A DNA stretch of 64,000 bases from assembly GCF_042186555.1 (NCBI RefSeq), contig NC_133333.1:64901909-64965908 (forward strand), given 5' to 3'. Position 1 is the stretch's first letter. Each line of letters starts with the position of its first letter. The translations under genes and the position numbers were made by a program. The notes below the pieces were generated by a model. That model was not told the origin of the DNA. It made no database searches and saw only the letters and a list, made by a program, of their open reading frames with translations. The stretch is from Aquarana catesbeiana. Lineage: Eukaryota; Chordata; Amphibia; Anura; Ranidae. Positions 22,780-33,522 of this stretch are shown here, piece after piece.

Positions 22780-23343
22780 CATTCCAACACATTTGCATGG
22801 ATTTTATTGAATTGGACAAATGTGAAAGGAAGAAATATTGTTTGCTAATCATAGACACCCTGACCAAATGGGTGGAGAATTCCGGACAGGAAGTGCAGAT
22901 GCACAGACAGTGATAATGGACCCTATTTTGTAAATGAAACTATACAACATTTGACAGAAGTGATGGGAATTCAAGTGAAATACCATTGTGCCTATCATCC
23001 CCAATCAGCTGGATTGGTGGAAAGACATAATGGCATTCTAAAAAGCAAACTGAGGAAAGCTATGGAAGAAACAGGTAAAAATTGGATGTACTGCCTACTA
23101 GTAGCTGTGACCAGTATGCATATCACACCCACAAAAGGTTTAAGCCCATTTGAAATTATACATGGAAGGCCATATAAGATACCCTTACAACCAAATGAAA
23201 CACCTACTGAGGAGTCTGAGCATACACTAGCAGAATACATGTCTAGGCTGTTAAGACAAAGACGTACTAATGATTTTTGTTCTGTCCTAGAAGGTCCAAT
23301 TCGAGAAGGTGCATGTGGGAGATTGGGTCTTAACAAAAAGTAA
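22780..23343 (+). pseudogene. Retroviral integrase remnant (pol)
   Basis: Integrase joins viral DNA to host DNA. Recognisable parts: a catalytic-core start with MDFIELDKCERKKYC and DTLTKWVE (first catalytic Asp region), then SDNGPYF (second Asp), HPQSAGLVERHNGILKSKL (third catalytic residue, Glu) and a C-terminal block with TPTKGLSPFEIIHGRPY. The open part is 22951-23343. Between the first and second blocks the normal spacing is shortened and the frame breaks near 22890-22915, so the core is internally deleted. This branch resembles class I retroviruses of fish and amphibians. Confidence 0.85.
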
Positions 23344-24179
23344 TAAGAAAAAGCAGTGGTATTCCTCAAGGTGGGATGGTCCTTTCAAAGTCCTCCTAAC
23401 TACCCCTACTGCGATAAGGCTTGCAGAGAGGTCTACCTGGATTCACCAGTCCCATTGTAAAAAGGTTTTACAGGTAGAGTAGGGCCAGTTGGCTACAAGA
23501 GGTTTAGAAAGTCCGGCTACAAAGGGAGGTCTCACACAAGGTGGGACTTGTCTCAAACCGGTGAAGTCTCCCTCCCCTTCCAACTCTCCTATCCTATCCG
23601 CTGGAACTCTGTAGCTGGTTAGGATAAAAGGGACAGTAATTATCCTTGGGTTACTGGTGACTCTAGGAGAGGCATCCATAAGAGGGGTTATACGTTATGG
23701 AAGAGCAGGGGAACCTTTGGGTTGGGAAAGAACAGGAAAAACATTGAATCTACCTTTATAGAGGGAATAACTAACACTATACTGGTAGACTTCTGTCAGA
23801 TTGCAGATTGTGGGGATACAACTGGGGCTAGAGGACTTCTATGGGCAGATAAATATATTTGCTGGCTCTGGAATAGGGCAGGATGTCAAGCATGGAATCA
23901 GGCCCTGTGGACCAGTATATTACGATTGGGGGTATAATCTACCAGGGCCTAAAAAGAGTGGAATAAAGGAAAGACTCATAATTACAGAAGCGGCCAACTC
24001 CCCCTGCACACATAGTAAGAACTGTAAACAATTATTGATAACATTAAAAGGAGTCGAGGAAGGAAGATCAGTGGTTGTACTCTATGGGAGCATGGGTGTC
24101 AGGAACTGACCCCTCGCGCAATTTTTTCCTCAAGGTATTACCACCTAATAAAACCTGACAACAGGAAAAGGTAGATTAT

Positions 24180-24830
24180 GGGAGTGTAGACGTGGCGCTA
24201 TTTCCCTTCAAATTAAAAAAAGATATATATGTAAAGTATTAAGGGAGGTATGCCTCAAATAAAATGAACTGTGATACATCCTCTGTCTGTTGGTCTCAAA
24301 ATGTGTTTAAAAAATACAAATAAAAATATATATAAGTGCCAAACATCTAAATAAATGCAACTACTTTATGTATTAAACCTCTGATGCAGTAAACCACTTT
24401 TGTGTTGCACCCCCTGGGGGCAAGAATTAAAAATAACCTATACAAGTGATAGTGTTACACCCCCTGTTGATGAATATCAGATTGTGTGTGTTGAAGGTGC
24501 TGAACTTCAGATAGGGTGTCCAACTGGTGTGCTACACCCTCTGGAGTTCGCAAACTAAAATCCATGATATACAATATCTGTAACTGTAAAAATGCAGTGA
24601 TCTAATCCCTAGTTGGCAAAGTGATACATATGGATGTCTGCTGTATCAAAAATCTGGTATGTGAATAAAAATCCAATTATGCCAATAGATAAACTTAAAG
24701 CAGAAGTGAAAAAAAATAATAAACAAAAATGTGAATGCACAATACACATTCAAAACCAAAACAAATGATGAAATTATTGCAAACAATAAATTATTAGTTG
24801 ATAAGTCCATACAATAAATGAAGTGATGTG

Positions 24831-24873
<43 letters not shown>

Positions 24874-25250
24874 AGTGTCCAGTGCTTCATCAAAATTTGG
24901 TGCTGATTATCCTTTCAAGTGACAGTGGTGCCAGGTGATATTATCCGTGTTGATAATGTGATTGCACTCACCAGATGACATTACCCCCCAGGGGTGTTAT
25001 GCCTTCACAGTGTGAGCTACTGTGCAGCCCTCTGGAGTTCTGCTGGGCAATCTGAGAAACGTTTTGCTGGCTTTTCCACCGAGATGTCACATAGGGGAAA
25101 GAGTAATGCCCATAGTGTGATATGTTTAAAAAGGCTTTATTTAATAAAAAGTTTAGGAGATATACTCACATGATAAAACAAGAGCCGGCGCTGTGTAAAC
25201 AACAATCGCCGCTCAGACCGGAAGTGACGCCATACTAAAATAGAAGTTCT
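24180..25250. mobile_element. Unclassified AT-rich insertion inside env
   Basis: This segment has no env resemblance and sits between two SU parts. It contains repeated phrases such as GTTACACCCCCTG and GCTACACCCTCTGG, a 40-base A tract (24833-24872), and a GC-rich end with CCGGCGCTGTG and GGAAGTGACGCCA. Sequence of similar character occurs at 59430-60060. Boundaries are approximate and no target duplication was found. A non-LTR or Penelope-type remnant is possible but unproven. Confidence 0.45.
24833..24872. repeat. (A)40 tract
   Basis: Forty consecutive A residues within the env insertion. It may be a retroposon tail on the plus strand, although related-looking sequence continues on both sides. 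Confidence 0.95.
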
Positions 25251-26619
25251 GAGTAAAACTATAAAATTTACTAACCTAACAGTAGAAGATGCCATAGCTT
25301 TGGAGACAGGATACCAGGGGAAAAAAATGAGTGGTTAGAATGGTTGAGGTATACGGTTAAAACTTAAAAAAAAAAAAAGAAAACTGTTTAGTTTGTGCCA
25401 GAGCAAGACTACATTTAGCAACTATTCCTTTTCCTCTAGATCACAATACAGATCCAGAAGGTTTAAAATGTATGTTGCGATTGTATAATAAGAGCTATAA
25501 ACCTGAAACAAATTCTACCTGTCACACGTTGAGTTTGTGGTTTCCCCCAGTACAGAGACCTCAGATACCTCCAGCGGTTACTGCTTATCCGGGCAACTTT
25601 ACTTGTTTTGCACTCCCAGGGAACTGTAGTGGGGTGGATCTTGGGTCACTACCCGATGACTACTGTGTGGAGAGGATTAACATGGGCAATGGTGACTGGG
25701 TTGAACATGACATTCAGAGAGCTGATGTCTGGTGGATGTGTGGGGATAAGAAACTGTGAGCTAGGATACCAGCCAATGCCTAAGGGGATTGTGTTATGGT
25801 CCAGCTGGCTATGCCCCTGAGGATCCTGTCACAACACCCGTGGACTGTGGACTAAAAGTCACCAATGGTATCGGAGGGACACCTCTTCCATAGGGTCATT
25901 TGTCTCTCGGATCTACATAGATGAGATTGGGGTTCCTCGCGGGGTGCCGGATGAGTTTAGGGCCAGGAATCAGGTGACAGCTGGGATTGAGTCTCTTCTC
26001 TGATGGGTGACTATAGATAACAATGTTGACTGGATTAACTATATATATATATATACACTATAACCAACAACGATTTGTAAACTATACTAGGGACGCTGTG
26101 AAGAGCCTAACAGAACAGTTGGCCACCACATCTCTAATGGCATGGCAGAACCACATGGCCTTACATATGGTCCTAGTTGAAAGAGGAGGGGTATGCAAAA
26201 TGTTTGGTAGCATTTGTTGCACCTTTATCCCTAATAATACAGCTCCTGGAGGGACCATGACCAGAGCCTTGGAAGGACTGACTGCTCTATCGAATGAATT
26301 AGCGGAAAACTCAGGTATTAATGATCCATTTACAAACTGGCTTGAAGGATGGTTCGGTAAGTGGACTGGACTTATCACATCATGTTTGATCTCAATTGCT
26401 GTGGCTTTGGCCATTTTGGTCACTTGCAGATGCTGCTGCATTCCTTGTATTCAAGGACTTTCACAAAAACTGATTGAAACTGCAGTCTCAAGAACGATGT
26501 ATCAAGCCCTTCCTACCTCTGAGGAGACCTATGTGGACATTGAAGCTCAACATAATGACATACAGACCGAAAGCGTATAACACTGGGACTATCATCGAAA
26601 TGTGTTGAGATAAAATAGT

Positions 26620-26636
26620 CACACAAGAGGAGGGAA
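26620..26636 (+). promoter_or_regulatory. Retroviral polypurine tract
   Basis: ACACAAGAGGAGGGAA immediately precedes the 3' LTR start TGTTAG at 26637. This is the position and composition of a plus-strand primer. Confidence 0.8.
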
Positions 26637-27029
26637 TGTTAGAAAAGTTTAAATGTTTATTGTGTGACTATTAGAAAAACAATAACCCTGAGACTTTTCT
26701 TAAGATGACTTCTGAGCACATTGTTGTATTAACTTGCTGTATCGTTTGCTTTAACTAACTCCATAGTAAGTTGTAGGATGATTAAGCTTAACCATATATG
26801 GTAGAACAAGAATGTACAGGAAACACTAATTAGCTAAATAAAGTACCATTTTGTTTCCTCAGCCAATAGAAGCGTTATAGCTATATTATTGTAGGTGTTA
26901 GGAGGGGGAATGTACATCTCTTTGTATGATTCTTACTGCATCTTTTGGCTTGTAAGCATCATCCGTTTGTGTGACACATCTGAAATAAATTGTCTGCTTT
27001 TCAATACATCTGGAGTTCGACTGATAACA
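26637..27029 (+). repeat. 3' LTR of the retrovirus
   Basis: Begins TGTTAG and matches the 5' LTR to 26958. It then has its own R/U5-like part with AATAAA at 26984-26989 and a terminal ...GATAACA at 27021-27029, giving TG...CA ends. The part after 26958 has no counterpart in the 5' LTR. Confidence 0.85.
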
Positions 27030-28249
27030 AGAGGAGAGTATTCCTAAAATTGATATTTTTACCTGAAATAACATTATTGTGAAGGGTAGGGTTCAGTTTC
27101 AAAGAAATTCCAGGGACTGAACAATCTGAGAACTGCTGTAATAAAAGGACATTATAACCAGTCCTGGAGTTATGTAGCTATCTGGCAGTGTAATACTCTA
27201 TGAGGGTTGTCATTTCATTAAAAGGCTCAATTGAGGTGATATAGGGGGAAGGAAAGCAGCTGGGGCTGTCTTATGATATGCGATGACCTTCAGTTGACCA
27301 AGTGATACCAAGTACTCTCTTCACCCCCCTCCCCCGGGTTGAATGTAGCAATGTCTTAGCATATGTGTGAGGGAGTGTCTCTACCTGGAAGGGGTGAGGA
27401 GGGGTGGGCTTTGCAAGTGTATATATCCAAATACAGACCTCTGCCTCCCCCTCTTTGGCTTGTGATCTCAGAAGCATGGGGACGCAAGGTTTTTCTGTGT
27501 AATGTACCTTCATTACTTTCTTTGTGTGTAACTTCATCTTTCTGTAATAGTCTTTATCCATTGGCAACACTGTATTTGTAACATCACTGCTTTTAAGGTT
27601 GTATCTACGTTATATTTGGTTATAATGGATTACACAAACATATCTTTTCTGTATGAATTAAATTAGATCTTTATTTTTTAGCACAGTTGTCATTGGTTAT
27701 GGATTTTAAATGATAATAGCTGCAAAAGCATTGGCTAGCTTATTATATAGACAAAAGGTTGTAATCACTTATTTTATTTATTATTAAGCGAATAAGGTAG
27801 GTAGAAATCGCCAAAACAAATGGTGCCCCTTTGTGAGGAGTTTCAATGTTTGGGTGAACATTATTTCTTGTATGGAAGACAGAGCTTATCTATACAGTCC
27901 TAGCTCCAGAGATGCTAAGCATTTTTTATGTCTTTGTTGTCACCTCTGTCTCCCCTGTCTGAGTACCCAGACTAGCAAACTTCTCAGAATTTTCTTTTTT
28001 TACCTTTTTTCTGTACTAATACTTTGATGAGACTGATTTTGAATAGTGTATATATAAAATAAAATTGTACTGATAGTGAATGACAAAAACATCCTAGTTG
28101 CAGGAGGGTGTAAGTGTGAATGATAAGGGCTCCGTTTGGACTCTTGGAAGCAGTGGAAAAGGATCTGTGCCTTTCTGCCAAAAAGCATTTCCATTTGACC
28201 CTTGAATGAGATTAAGCCATTCTTTGTGATTGAAACGCACCTGTGGGCC
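27030..28249. other. Non-coding, no feature supported
   Basis: No recognisable gene, terminal repeat or element. Short open frames on both strands show no family resemblance. Confidence 0.5.
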
Positions 28250-28486
28250 TAGGGCTACATTTCTACTAGTGCAACCTCCAAGTCGCACAATTTGGAGTGT
28301 GACTTTAATCCAAATTTACACTCTGTAGAGTCGCATCAAATGTTGCATCAGAGTAGTGCATGTACCTTTTCAAAGTCGCTGCAACTTTAAGTCGCATAGA
28401 TTGGAATGGGTGCTATTGAAATCAAGGGGCTGTGACTTGTGTTCCAAGTCGCATGACAAGTTGCACTAGTGGAAACGGAGACTAAA
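28250..28486. mobile_element. Short MITE with imperfect inverted ends
   Basis: Left end GGCTACATTTCTACTAGTGC and right end GCACTAGTGGAAACGGAGAC are complementary at most positions. The body repeats AAGTCGCA phrases in both orientations. Superfamily not determined. Confidence 0.6.
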
Positions 28487-28611
28487 TCACACTGAATGAT
28501 CTTGTGTATGAATCTTCTTTGCAATTACCAACTGGGAATTGTAAGCTTTGTAGACCTGTGAACACTGGTTATATGGTGACTGCTGTGAACCATACTGCAA
28601 ATAGTTGTTTC

Positions 28612-28738
28612 TAGATTGTAAGCTCTAATGAGCAGGGCCCTCTGATCCCTTCTGTATTGATTTGTATTGTAACTGTACCGTCTGCCCCCCTGTTATAAAG
28701 CGCTGCACAAACTGTATAAATCCTATATAATAATAATT
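28612..28738 (+). mobile_element. MIR/L2-tail-like SINE
   Basis: TAGATTGTAAGCTCTAATGA, GAGCAGGGCCCTCTGATCC, AAAGCGCTGCACAAACTG and a TATATAATAATAAT tail. Same family as the reversed copy at 507-672. Confidence 0.65.
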
Positions 28739-28828
28739 GTTGCATCTCAACTGCCTTCTGTACTCCAAGCATTCATATATTTTCTTGATTGCTCTAACCT
28801 TTGAGATAATAGAAGTAATAGTCCTACT

Positions 28829-29031
28829 TTAAGCCGTCTTAGCATACTTCCGAAAAATCCACGAGGGAGATTGAACTATTAAGGAGTTTGGGAAATCTCC
28901 AGGTTGATTTGACGGACTATAGTCAAGAACAGGCAAAACTTTAAAATATTGTTCTGACAAGTAGTGAAAAGCAGCAACGGTGACAGAGGCGGTAACGATC
29001 AACCCAATCACTGGCCAGAGATTAGCTACTT
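28829..29031 (-). other. Unassigned open frame with splice-acceptor-like start
   Basis: On the minus strand a C-rich tract ending CAG (about 29046-29032) is followed by about 67 open codons to a TAA. The frame includes a hydrophobic segment (LWPVIGLIVTASVTVAAFHY) suitable for one membrane span, then a polar tail ending RKYAKTA. I recognise no family. It could be a terminal exon or simply a chance open frame. No upstream exon or nearby polyadenylation signal was found. Confidence 0.2.
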
Positions 29032-29237
29032 CTGGGGGGGGGGGCAACCGGTTTCAGGTTGGGGACAACCACCTAAGGTTGGGAAATTATTTCAGAGTCT
29101 GGTAATCATAAGAATGGGTAAAAGTATCAACTCAAGGAGATTGTCCAAGTGTAGTAAACCCTACCAACTGACCCCAAGGGAAGAGGTGATAGATAAATAT
29201 GGGCCCTGGGTGGTAAAATATATTCGTATTCGAATCC

Positions 29238-29512
29238 CAATCACGACACTACCTGCTTGGAGTTTGCATATTCTCCCTGTGCCTGCGTGGGTTTCCTCCA
29301 GGTACTCTGGTTTCCTTCCACACTCCAAAGACATGCTGGTAGGTTAATTGGCTTCTGTGCAAAATTGGCCCTAGTATATGAATGTGAGTTGGGGACCTTG
29401 GATTGTGGGCTCCTTGAGTGTAGGGACCGATGTGAGTGTGCGATGTATGTGTGGAGTGCTGCGTAAATTGACGGCGCTATATGGGTACCTTAAATAAATA
29501 ATAATAGAATAG
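29238..29512 (+). mobile_element. L2/CR1-tail-like LINE fragment
   Basis: Contains the blocks GTTTGCATATTCTCCCTGTG, GTGGGTTTCCTCCAGGTACT, CCACACTCCAAAGACATGC and GGTTAATTGGCTTCTG. These are followed by GGATTGTGGGCTCCTTGAG, AAATTGACGGCGCTATA and an AATAAATAATAATA tail. This block order is common in L2-type 3' ends of fish and frogs. Only the non-coding 3' end is present. Confidence 0.65.
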
Positions 29513-29518
29513 ATGAGC

Positions 29519-29718
29519 ATCTTTATGGGGCCCCTCTCCCACCACCGATAAAAGTTATCTCGCAGTGAATCCGCCACTAAGACCACTTTTATATGAAAGC
29601 GGACCGCCCGCTGAAGAAGTGGATGCCGGAGTTATAGCAACTAGCTGCTGTCATAACAACGATATTCCACATCAAAGTGCTGCCATATAAGGACGGCGGG
29701 CAGACCGTAAGTGGTTAA
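29519..29718. mobile_element. Right-end fragment of a TTAA-flanked repeat (family B)
   Basis: About 200 bases matching 52155-52361, including GATAAAAG.GATCT, GACCACTTTTAT and TAACAACGATATTCC. It ends AAGTGGTTAA with TTAA at 29715-29718. The left part of the element is missing. Confidence 0.75.
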
Positions 29719-30278
29719 CCTAGCTAATTGTGAGAGTGTTTTGTTGTGTGGAATACATGGAACATGTTGTGTTGTCTAATGTTACGGACAGCTACTGACA
29801 AATGACCCCCTTCTTTCTAGCCAGGTCTGTGAGAGTATAAAAAGAACCATATTGACATGCAGATTAACTGAGCCAAGATGAATCTTAACCGCTTCAGCCC
29901 CGAGATTTTACCCCCTTCCTGACCAGAGCACTTTTTGTGATTCGGCACTGCGTCGCTTTTACTGACAATTGCGTGTCGTTCGACGTTGCACCAAAACAAA
30001 ATTGACGTCCTTTTTTCCCACAAATAGAGCTTTCCTTTGGTGGTATTTTTATTTTTTTTTACTACTGACGGTGAGCTGAGATTTTTATCGGGACTGCGAC
30101 ATTATGGCGGACACATCGGACAATTTTGACATGTTTTTGGGACCATTGGCATTAATACAGCGATCAATGTTATATTATTTTTTTATTTTTGCTATAATAA
30201 ATATCCCCCAAAATTATATAAAAAAAAATAGGATTTTTATAACAGCTTACCTGTAAAATCCTTTTCTTGGAGTACATC

Positions 30279-30405
30279 ATGGGACACAGAGCCTTAAGTA
30301 ATTACTTAATGGGTTATGGGCCACCTTCAGGTGTTGACACTGGTATACACAATACAGGAAGTTGACTCCCCTATATAACCCCTCCTCCTTCCAGGAGTAA
30401 CTCAG
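30279..30405. repeat. DIRS-1 inverted terminal repeat, left
   Basis: Inverted copy of 35980-36112, both including GGTTATGGGCCACCTTCAGG and CTATATAACCCCTCCTCC on one strand or the other. Confidence 0.9.
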
Positions 30406-30454
30406 TTCTTGTAGCCAAGCAATATACTTAAACCCCATATAAAGAGTCGAGAGA

Positions 30455-30545
30455 CCTCTGTGTCCCATGATGTACTCCAAGAAAAGGATTTTACAGGCAA
30501 GCGGTTATAAAAATTCGAATTTTCTTTTTCATGGGACACAGAGCC
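30455..30545. repeat. DIRS-1 internal complementary region
   Basis: The first part (about 30458-30512) is the complement of the left terminus 30236-30290. The following part re-reads ATGGGACACAGAGCCTTAAG in the orientation of the terminal repeat. In DIRS elements this region templates joining of the two ends into a circle. Confidence 0.8.
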
Positions 30546-30639
30546 TTAAGTAATTAATGGGACGTCCCATAGCAATGCTACTTGAGGGGAGGGAGACACA
30601 ACCTGTAGGGCACTCCCAGACCTGAGGACTTATACTGCT

Positions 30640-31893
30640 GCCTGCAGCACACTGCGCCCAAAGGAGATATCCTCATTCCTCCTTACATCCACTTGATAAA
30701 ATTTTGTGAATGAATGCACTGAAGACCAAGTTGCAGCCTTGCAGATCTGAGCCATGGAGGCCTGGTAACGCACTGCCCAAAAAGCACTAACCGCTCTGGT
30801 AGAGTGCGCCTTAACTTGAAAAGGGGGAATCTTACCCTTTAAATCATGTTTGAATTATAACTTGCCGAATCCACTTAGCGACAGTGGATTTCGACGCTGC
30901 CTGTCCTTTCTTAGGACCTTCTGGCAGAATAAATAAGACATCAGTCTTACGAATCTGAGCAGTTGCCTTTAAATAGATTTTCACTGCTCTCACCACATCA
31001 AGACAATGTAGTTACTTTTCTTCCCTGGAACATGGTTTTGGAAAAAACGATGGCAGGACAATATTTTGGTTCAGATGAAAGCCTGAAACCACTTTGGGCA
31101 TAAAGCCTGGACGAGGGCATAACATCACTCTGTCCTCATGAATAATCATATATATCTCTTTACAAGAAAGAGCAGCCAATTCTGAAACCCTCCTTGCTGA
31201 GGATATAGCAACCAAAAATTCCAGCTTCCTTGTCAAAAGGACTAAGCGAATATGCTGTATCGATTCAAATGGCTGTTTTTGTAACACTGACAAAATGAAA
31301 ATTCAAGTCCAAAGAGCTCAAGGGTGTTTTAACTGGCGGATTAATCCTCATCACCGCTTGCATAAAACCCCGGACTAAAGAATGCGTAGCAAGCGGTCTT
31401 TGAAATAAAATCGATAAGGCTGAGACTTGGCACTTATTTGTATTCAGGGCCAACTTAATCTCTAAGCCTAATTGTAGAAAGGCAAGAATTCTGCCTATGA
31501 TATATCTCCTAGGGTGGCAACCCTTGGATTCACACCAGGAAACATAAGTCTTCCAAACTCTATAATATATAGTTCTGGAAGCTGGTTTCCTTGCATTAAT
31601 CAAAGATAGCAGATGGTAGAGATAATCGACCTGGAAAGCCCACGTTTCTTCAGAATGTGGGTGTCAATAGCCAGGCCGTTAAATTTAGCGTTCGTAAAGT
31701 AAGATGGAATATCGGCCCCTGTGAAAGCAGGTCTGGCCTTTGTGGGAGGGGCCAAGGACCCTCCACTGCCATCCTTACGATTTCTGCGTACCATGACCTT
31801 CTGGGCCATGCTGGTGCTACCAGAATTACCGGCTTTCTTTCCCGCTTGATCCTGCAAAGACAACGTGGCAATAACTGAATGGGGGAAATGCAT
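30640..31893 (-). pseudogene. DIRS-1 tyrosine recombinase
   Basis: Tyrosine recombinases cut and rejoin DNA through a covalent 3'-phosphotyrosine. The N-terminal SAM-like part (31893-31265) is split by a shift. The catalytic part has ISSARRVSELAAL with the first catalytic Arg (31188-31226 region) and a conserved phrase PKVVSGFH. Below 31012 the frame is broken, but minus-strand reading still shows KIYLKATAQIRKTDVLF, a degraded HSTR-type site and CKAATWSS preceding the nucleophile region at about 30700. Frameshifts and stops leave it inactive. Confidence 0.85.
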
Positions 31894-33309
31894 AGATCAG
31901 TGAGAACTGATCCCACGGGGTCACCAGCGCATCTGTTCCCCATGCGAGTGGATCCCTTATCTTGGGCACAAAGTTGACTAACTTCATGTTGAATCTGGAC
32001 GCTAGAAGATCTATGTCCGGAGTCCCCCATCTTTGGCAAACAGCCTGAAAAACATCGGGGTGAAGAGACCATTCCCCCATGGATAACTGCTGGTGACTTA
32101 AGTAGTCCGCCTGCCAATTCTCTACTCCCGGAATGAAAACTGCTGATAGGCATGGGACATTCTTTTCTGCCCAAGTTAGAATATGGTTCACCTCACTCTG
32201 AACTGACAGACTCTTGGTGCCCCCTTGGTGATTGATATAGGCCACAGCCGTGGCATTGTCGGATTGGATCCTGACAGGACAATTCTTTATTCTCCAGGTT
32301 TTCCGAGCCAGATGCACTGCCCGAATCTCTAGGATGTTGATGGGCAAGGCTCTTTCGGTCCTTGACCACTGTCCCTGAACAGTCATCTCCTCTAGTACTG
32401 CTCCCCAGCCTGAAAGGCTGGCATCTGTTGTTACTACTTTCCAGATAATTGGTCTGAAGGATTTTCCTTTCAGCAGATTCTGGGTTAGTAACCAACTGAG
32501 GCTTTGGGACACCCTTGGGGACAGCCGCATTGGCAAGTCCAAAGCTTAGGTCGTTTTGTTCCAAGCAGACAGGATACTGTTTTGCAACAGTCTCAAATGG
32601 AACTGTGCATAGGGAACTGCTTCGAATGAATCTACCATCTTTCCTAACAACCTCATGCAAAGGCGAATTGAGGGATCTCTTTTTGACCTGACCATCTGCA
32701 CCAGCTCTCGTATGGAGCTGATCTTTGCCGGAGGCAAGAACACCCTTTTTTGGGCTGTGTCTATGATCAGGCCCAAATACTCCAACTTTCTTAGTGGTTT
32801 TAAGGAAGACTTCTCTAGGTTGAGAATCCAACCCAGACTTTCCAGGTAACTGGTTGTAATGCGTACACTTTGCTCCAAGCGAGCCACTGACTGGTCTATT
32901 AACAATAGATCATCTAGGTACGCCAAGACTGTTATGCCCTGTGCCCTTAGCCTGGCTAGAGGTGGGGCTAGTACTTTTGTGCTGAAGCTAGCCCGAAGGA
33001 CAAGGCTTCAAACTGAAAGTGCTGTTCTACTTTGAACCGCAGAAACCTCTGGTGAGCAGGGAATAAATGGAAATGCAGATATGCATCTCTGATGTCGATG
33101 GACACCAGAAGTTCTCCTCCTTGTAGGATGGAAACTACTGACTTGATTGACTCCATGTGAAAGGAGCGGATCTTCAGGAACGGATTTAGATTCCTTAGAT
33201 CTAGAATGGGTCTGACATCCCCATTTGGCTTTGGTACCGTAAACAGGTTTGAATAAATCCCCGAACCTTGCTCTTGTGTGGGAATCTGTATTATCACCCC
33301 CTGAGCCAA
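31826..33309 (-). pseudogene. DIRS-1 reverse transcriptase and RNase H
   Basis: RT: KPNGDVRPILDLRNLN, VSIDIRDAYLHFHLF (first catalytic Asp), FEALSFGLASA, then after a shift YLDDLLLIDQS (33-base region near 32920, catalytic pair) and LGWILNLEKSSL. RNase H: VVTTDASLSGWGAVL (Asp), NILEIRAV (Glu), IQSDNATAVAYINHQGGT (Asp) and a final NWQADYLSHQ block. The domain order is that of DIRS pol. Shifts lie at about 32940 and 32545, with otherwise long open blocks, so decay is moderate. Confidence 0.92.
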
Positions 33310-33522
33310 TAAACCGGTCTAGTGCTTGAAACAGGCATAGCCTTTTCCCTGGATCCTTGGGAACGTTTGATCTCAGAAAACAAGACGGTGGAAACTCCTG
33401 GAATTCTGGTTTGTATCCTAGAGACACCATGGAGAGAACCCATCTTTACTGAATTTCCCTTTGCCAGACTTCTGAGTATTTCAGAAGTCTTCCCCCCACT
33501 CTGGTGAGGGGGGAACGCCTCT

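Larger units (their letters stand above)
23620..26580 (+). pseudogene. Retroviral envelope gene remnant, split by an insertion
   Basis: Env mediates receptor binding (SU) and fusion (TM). A signal-peptide-like hydrophobic stretch starts near 23628. SU fragments in two frames follow (NTILVDFCQIADCGD, then DWGYNLPGP). About 1.1 kb of unrelated sequence interrupts at roughly 24180-25250. SU resumes near 25265 and includes RADVWWMCGDKKL before a stop at 25757. TM (26023-26580) keeps a heptad region, GGVCKMFGSICC (a CX6CC motif), a membrane anchor (about 26375-26430), a cysteine-rich juxtamembrane segment and a cytoplasmic tail. At least two shifts, several stops, the insertion and a TA-repeat disruption at 26039-26054 separate the parts. 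The longest intact segment is TM. Confidence 0.87.
19232..27029 (+). mobile_element. Endogenous retrovirus, class I (gamma/epsilon-like), decayed provirus
   Basis: Order: 5' LTR, unassigned leader/gag-pol region with no recognisable RT, integrase remnant, env remnant, polypurine tract, 3' LTR. It is an ancient genomic copy with large internal deletions. Env carries a CX6CC motif in its transmembrane subunit, as in gamma-type Env. Frameshifts, stops, a missing polymerase and an insertion in env make it non-functional. No clear duplication of flanking bases was found, and the two LTRs agree only over their first part. The element starts directly after LINE-B. Confidence 0.85.

Noticed and set aside
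22995..23369. Minus-strand 124-codon frame
   Set aside because: Shadow of the integrase remnant on the plus strand.
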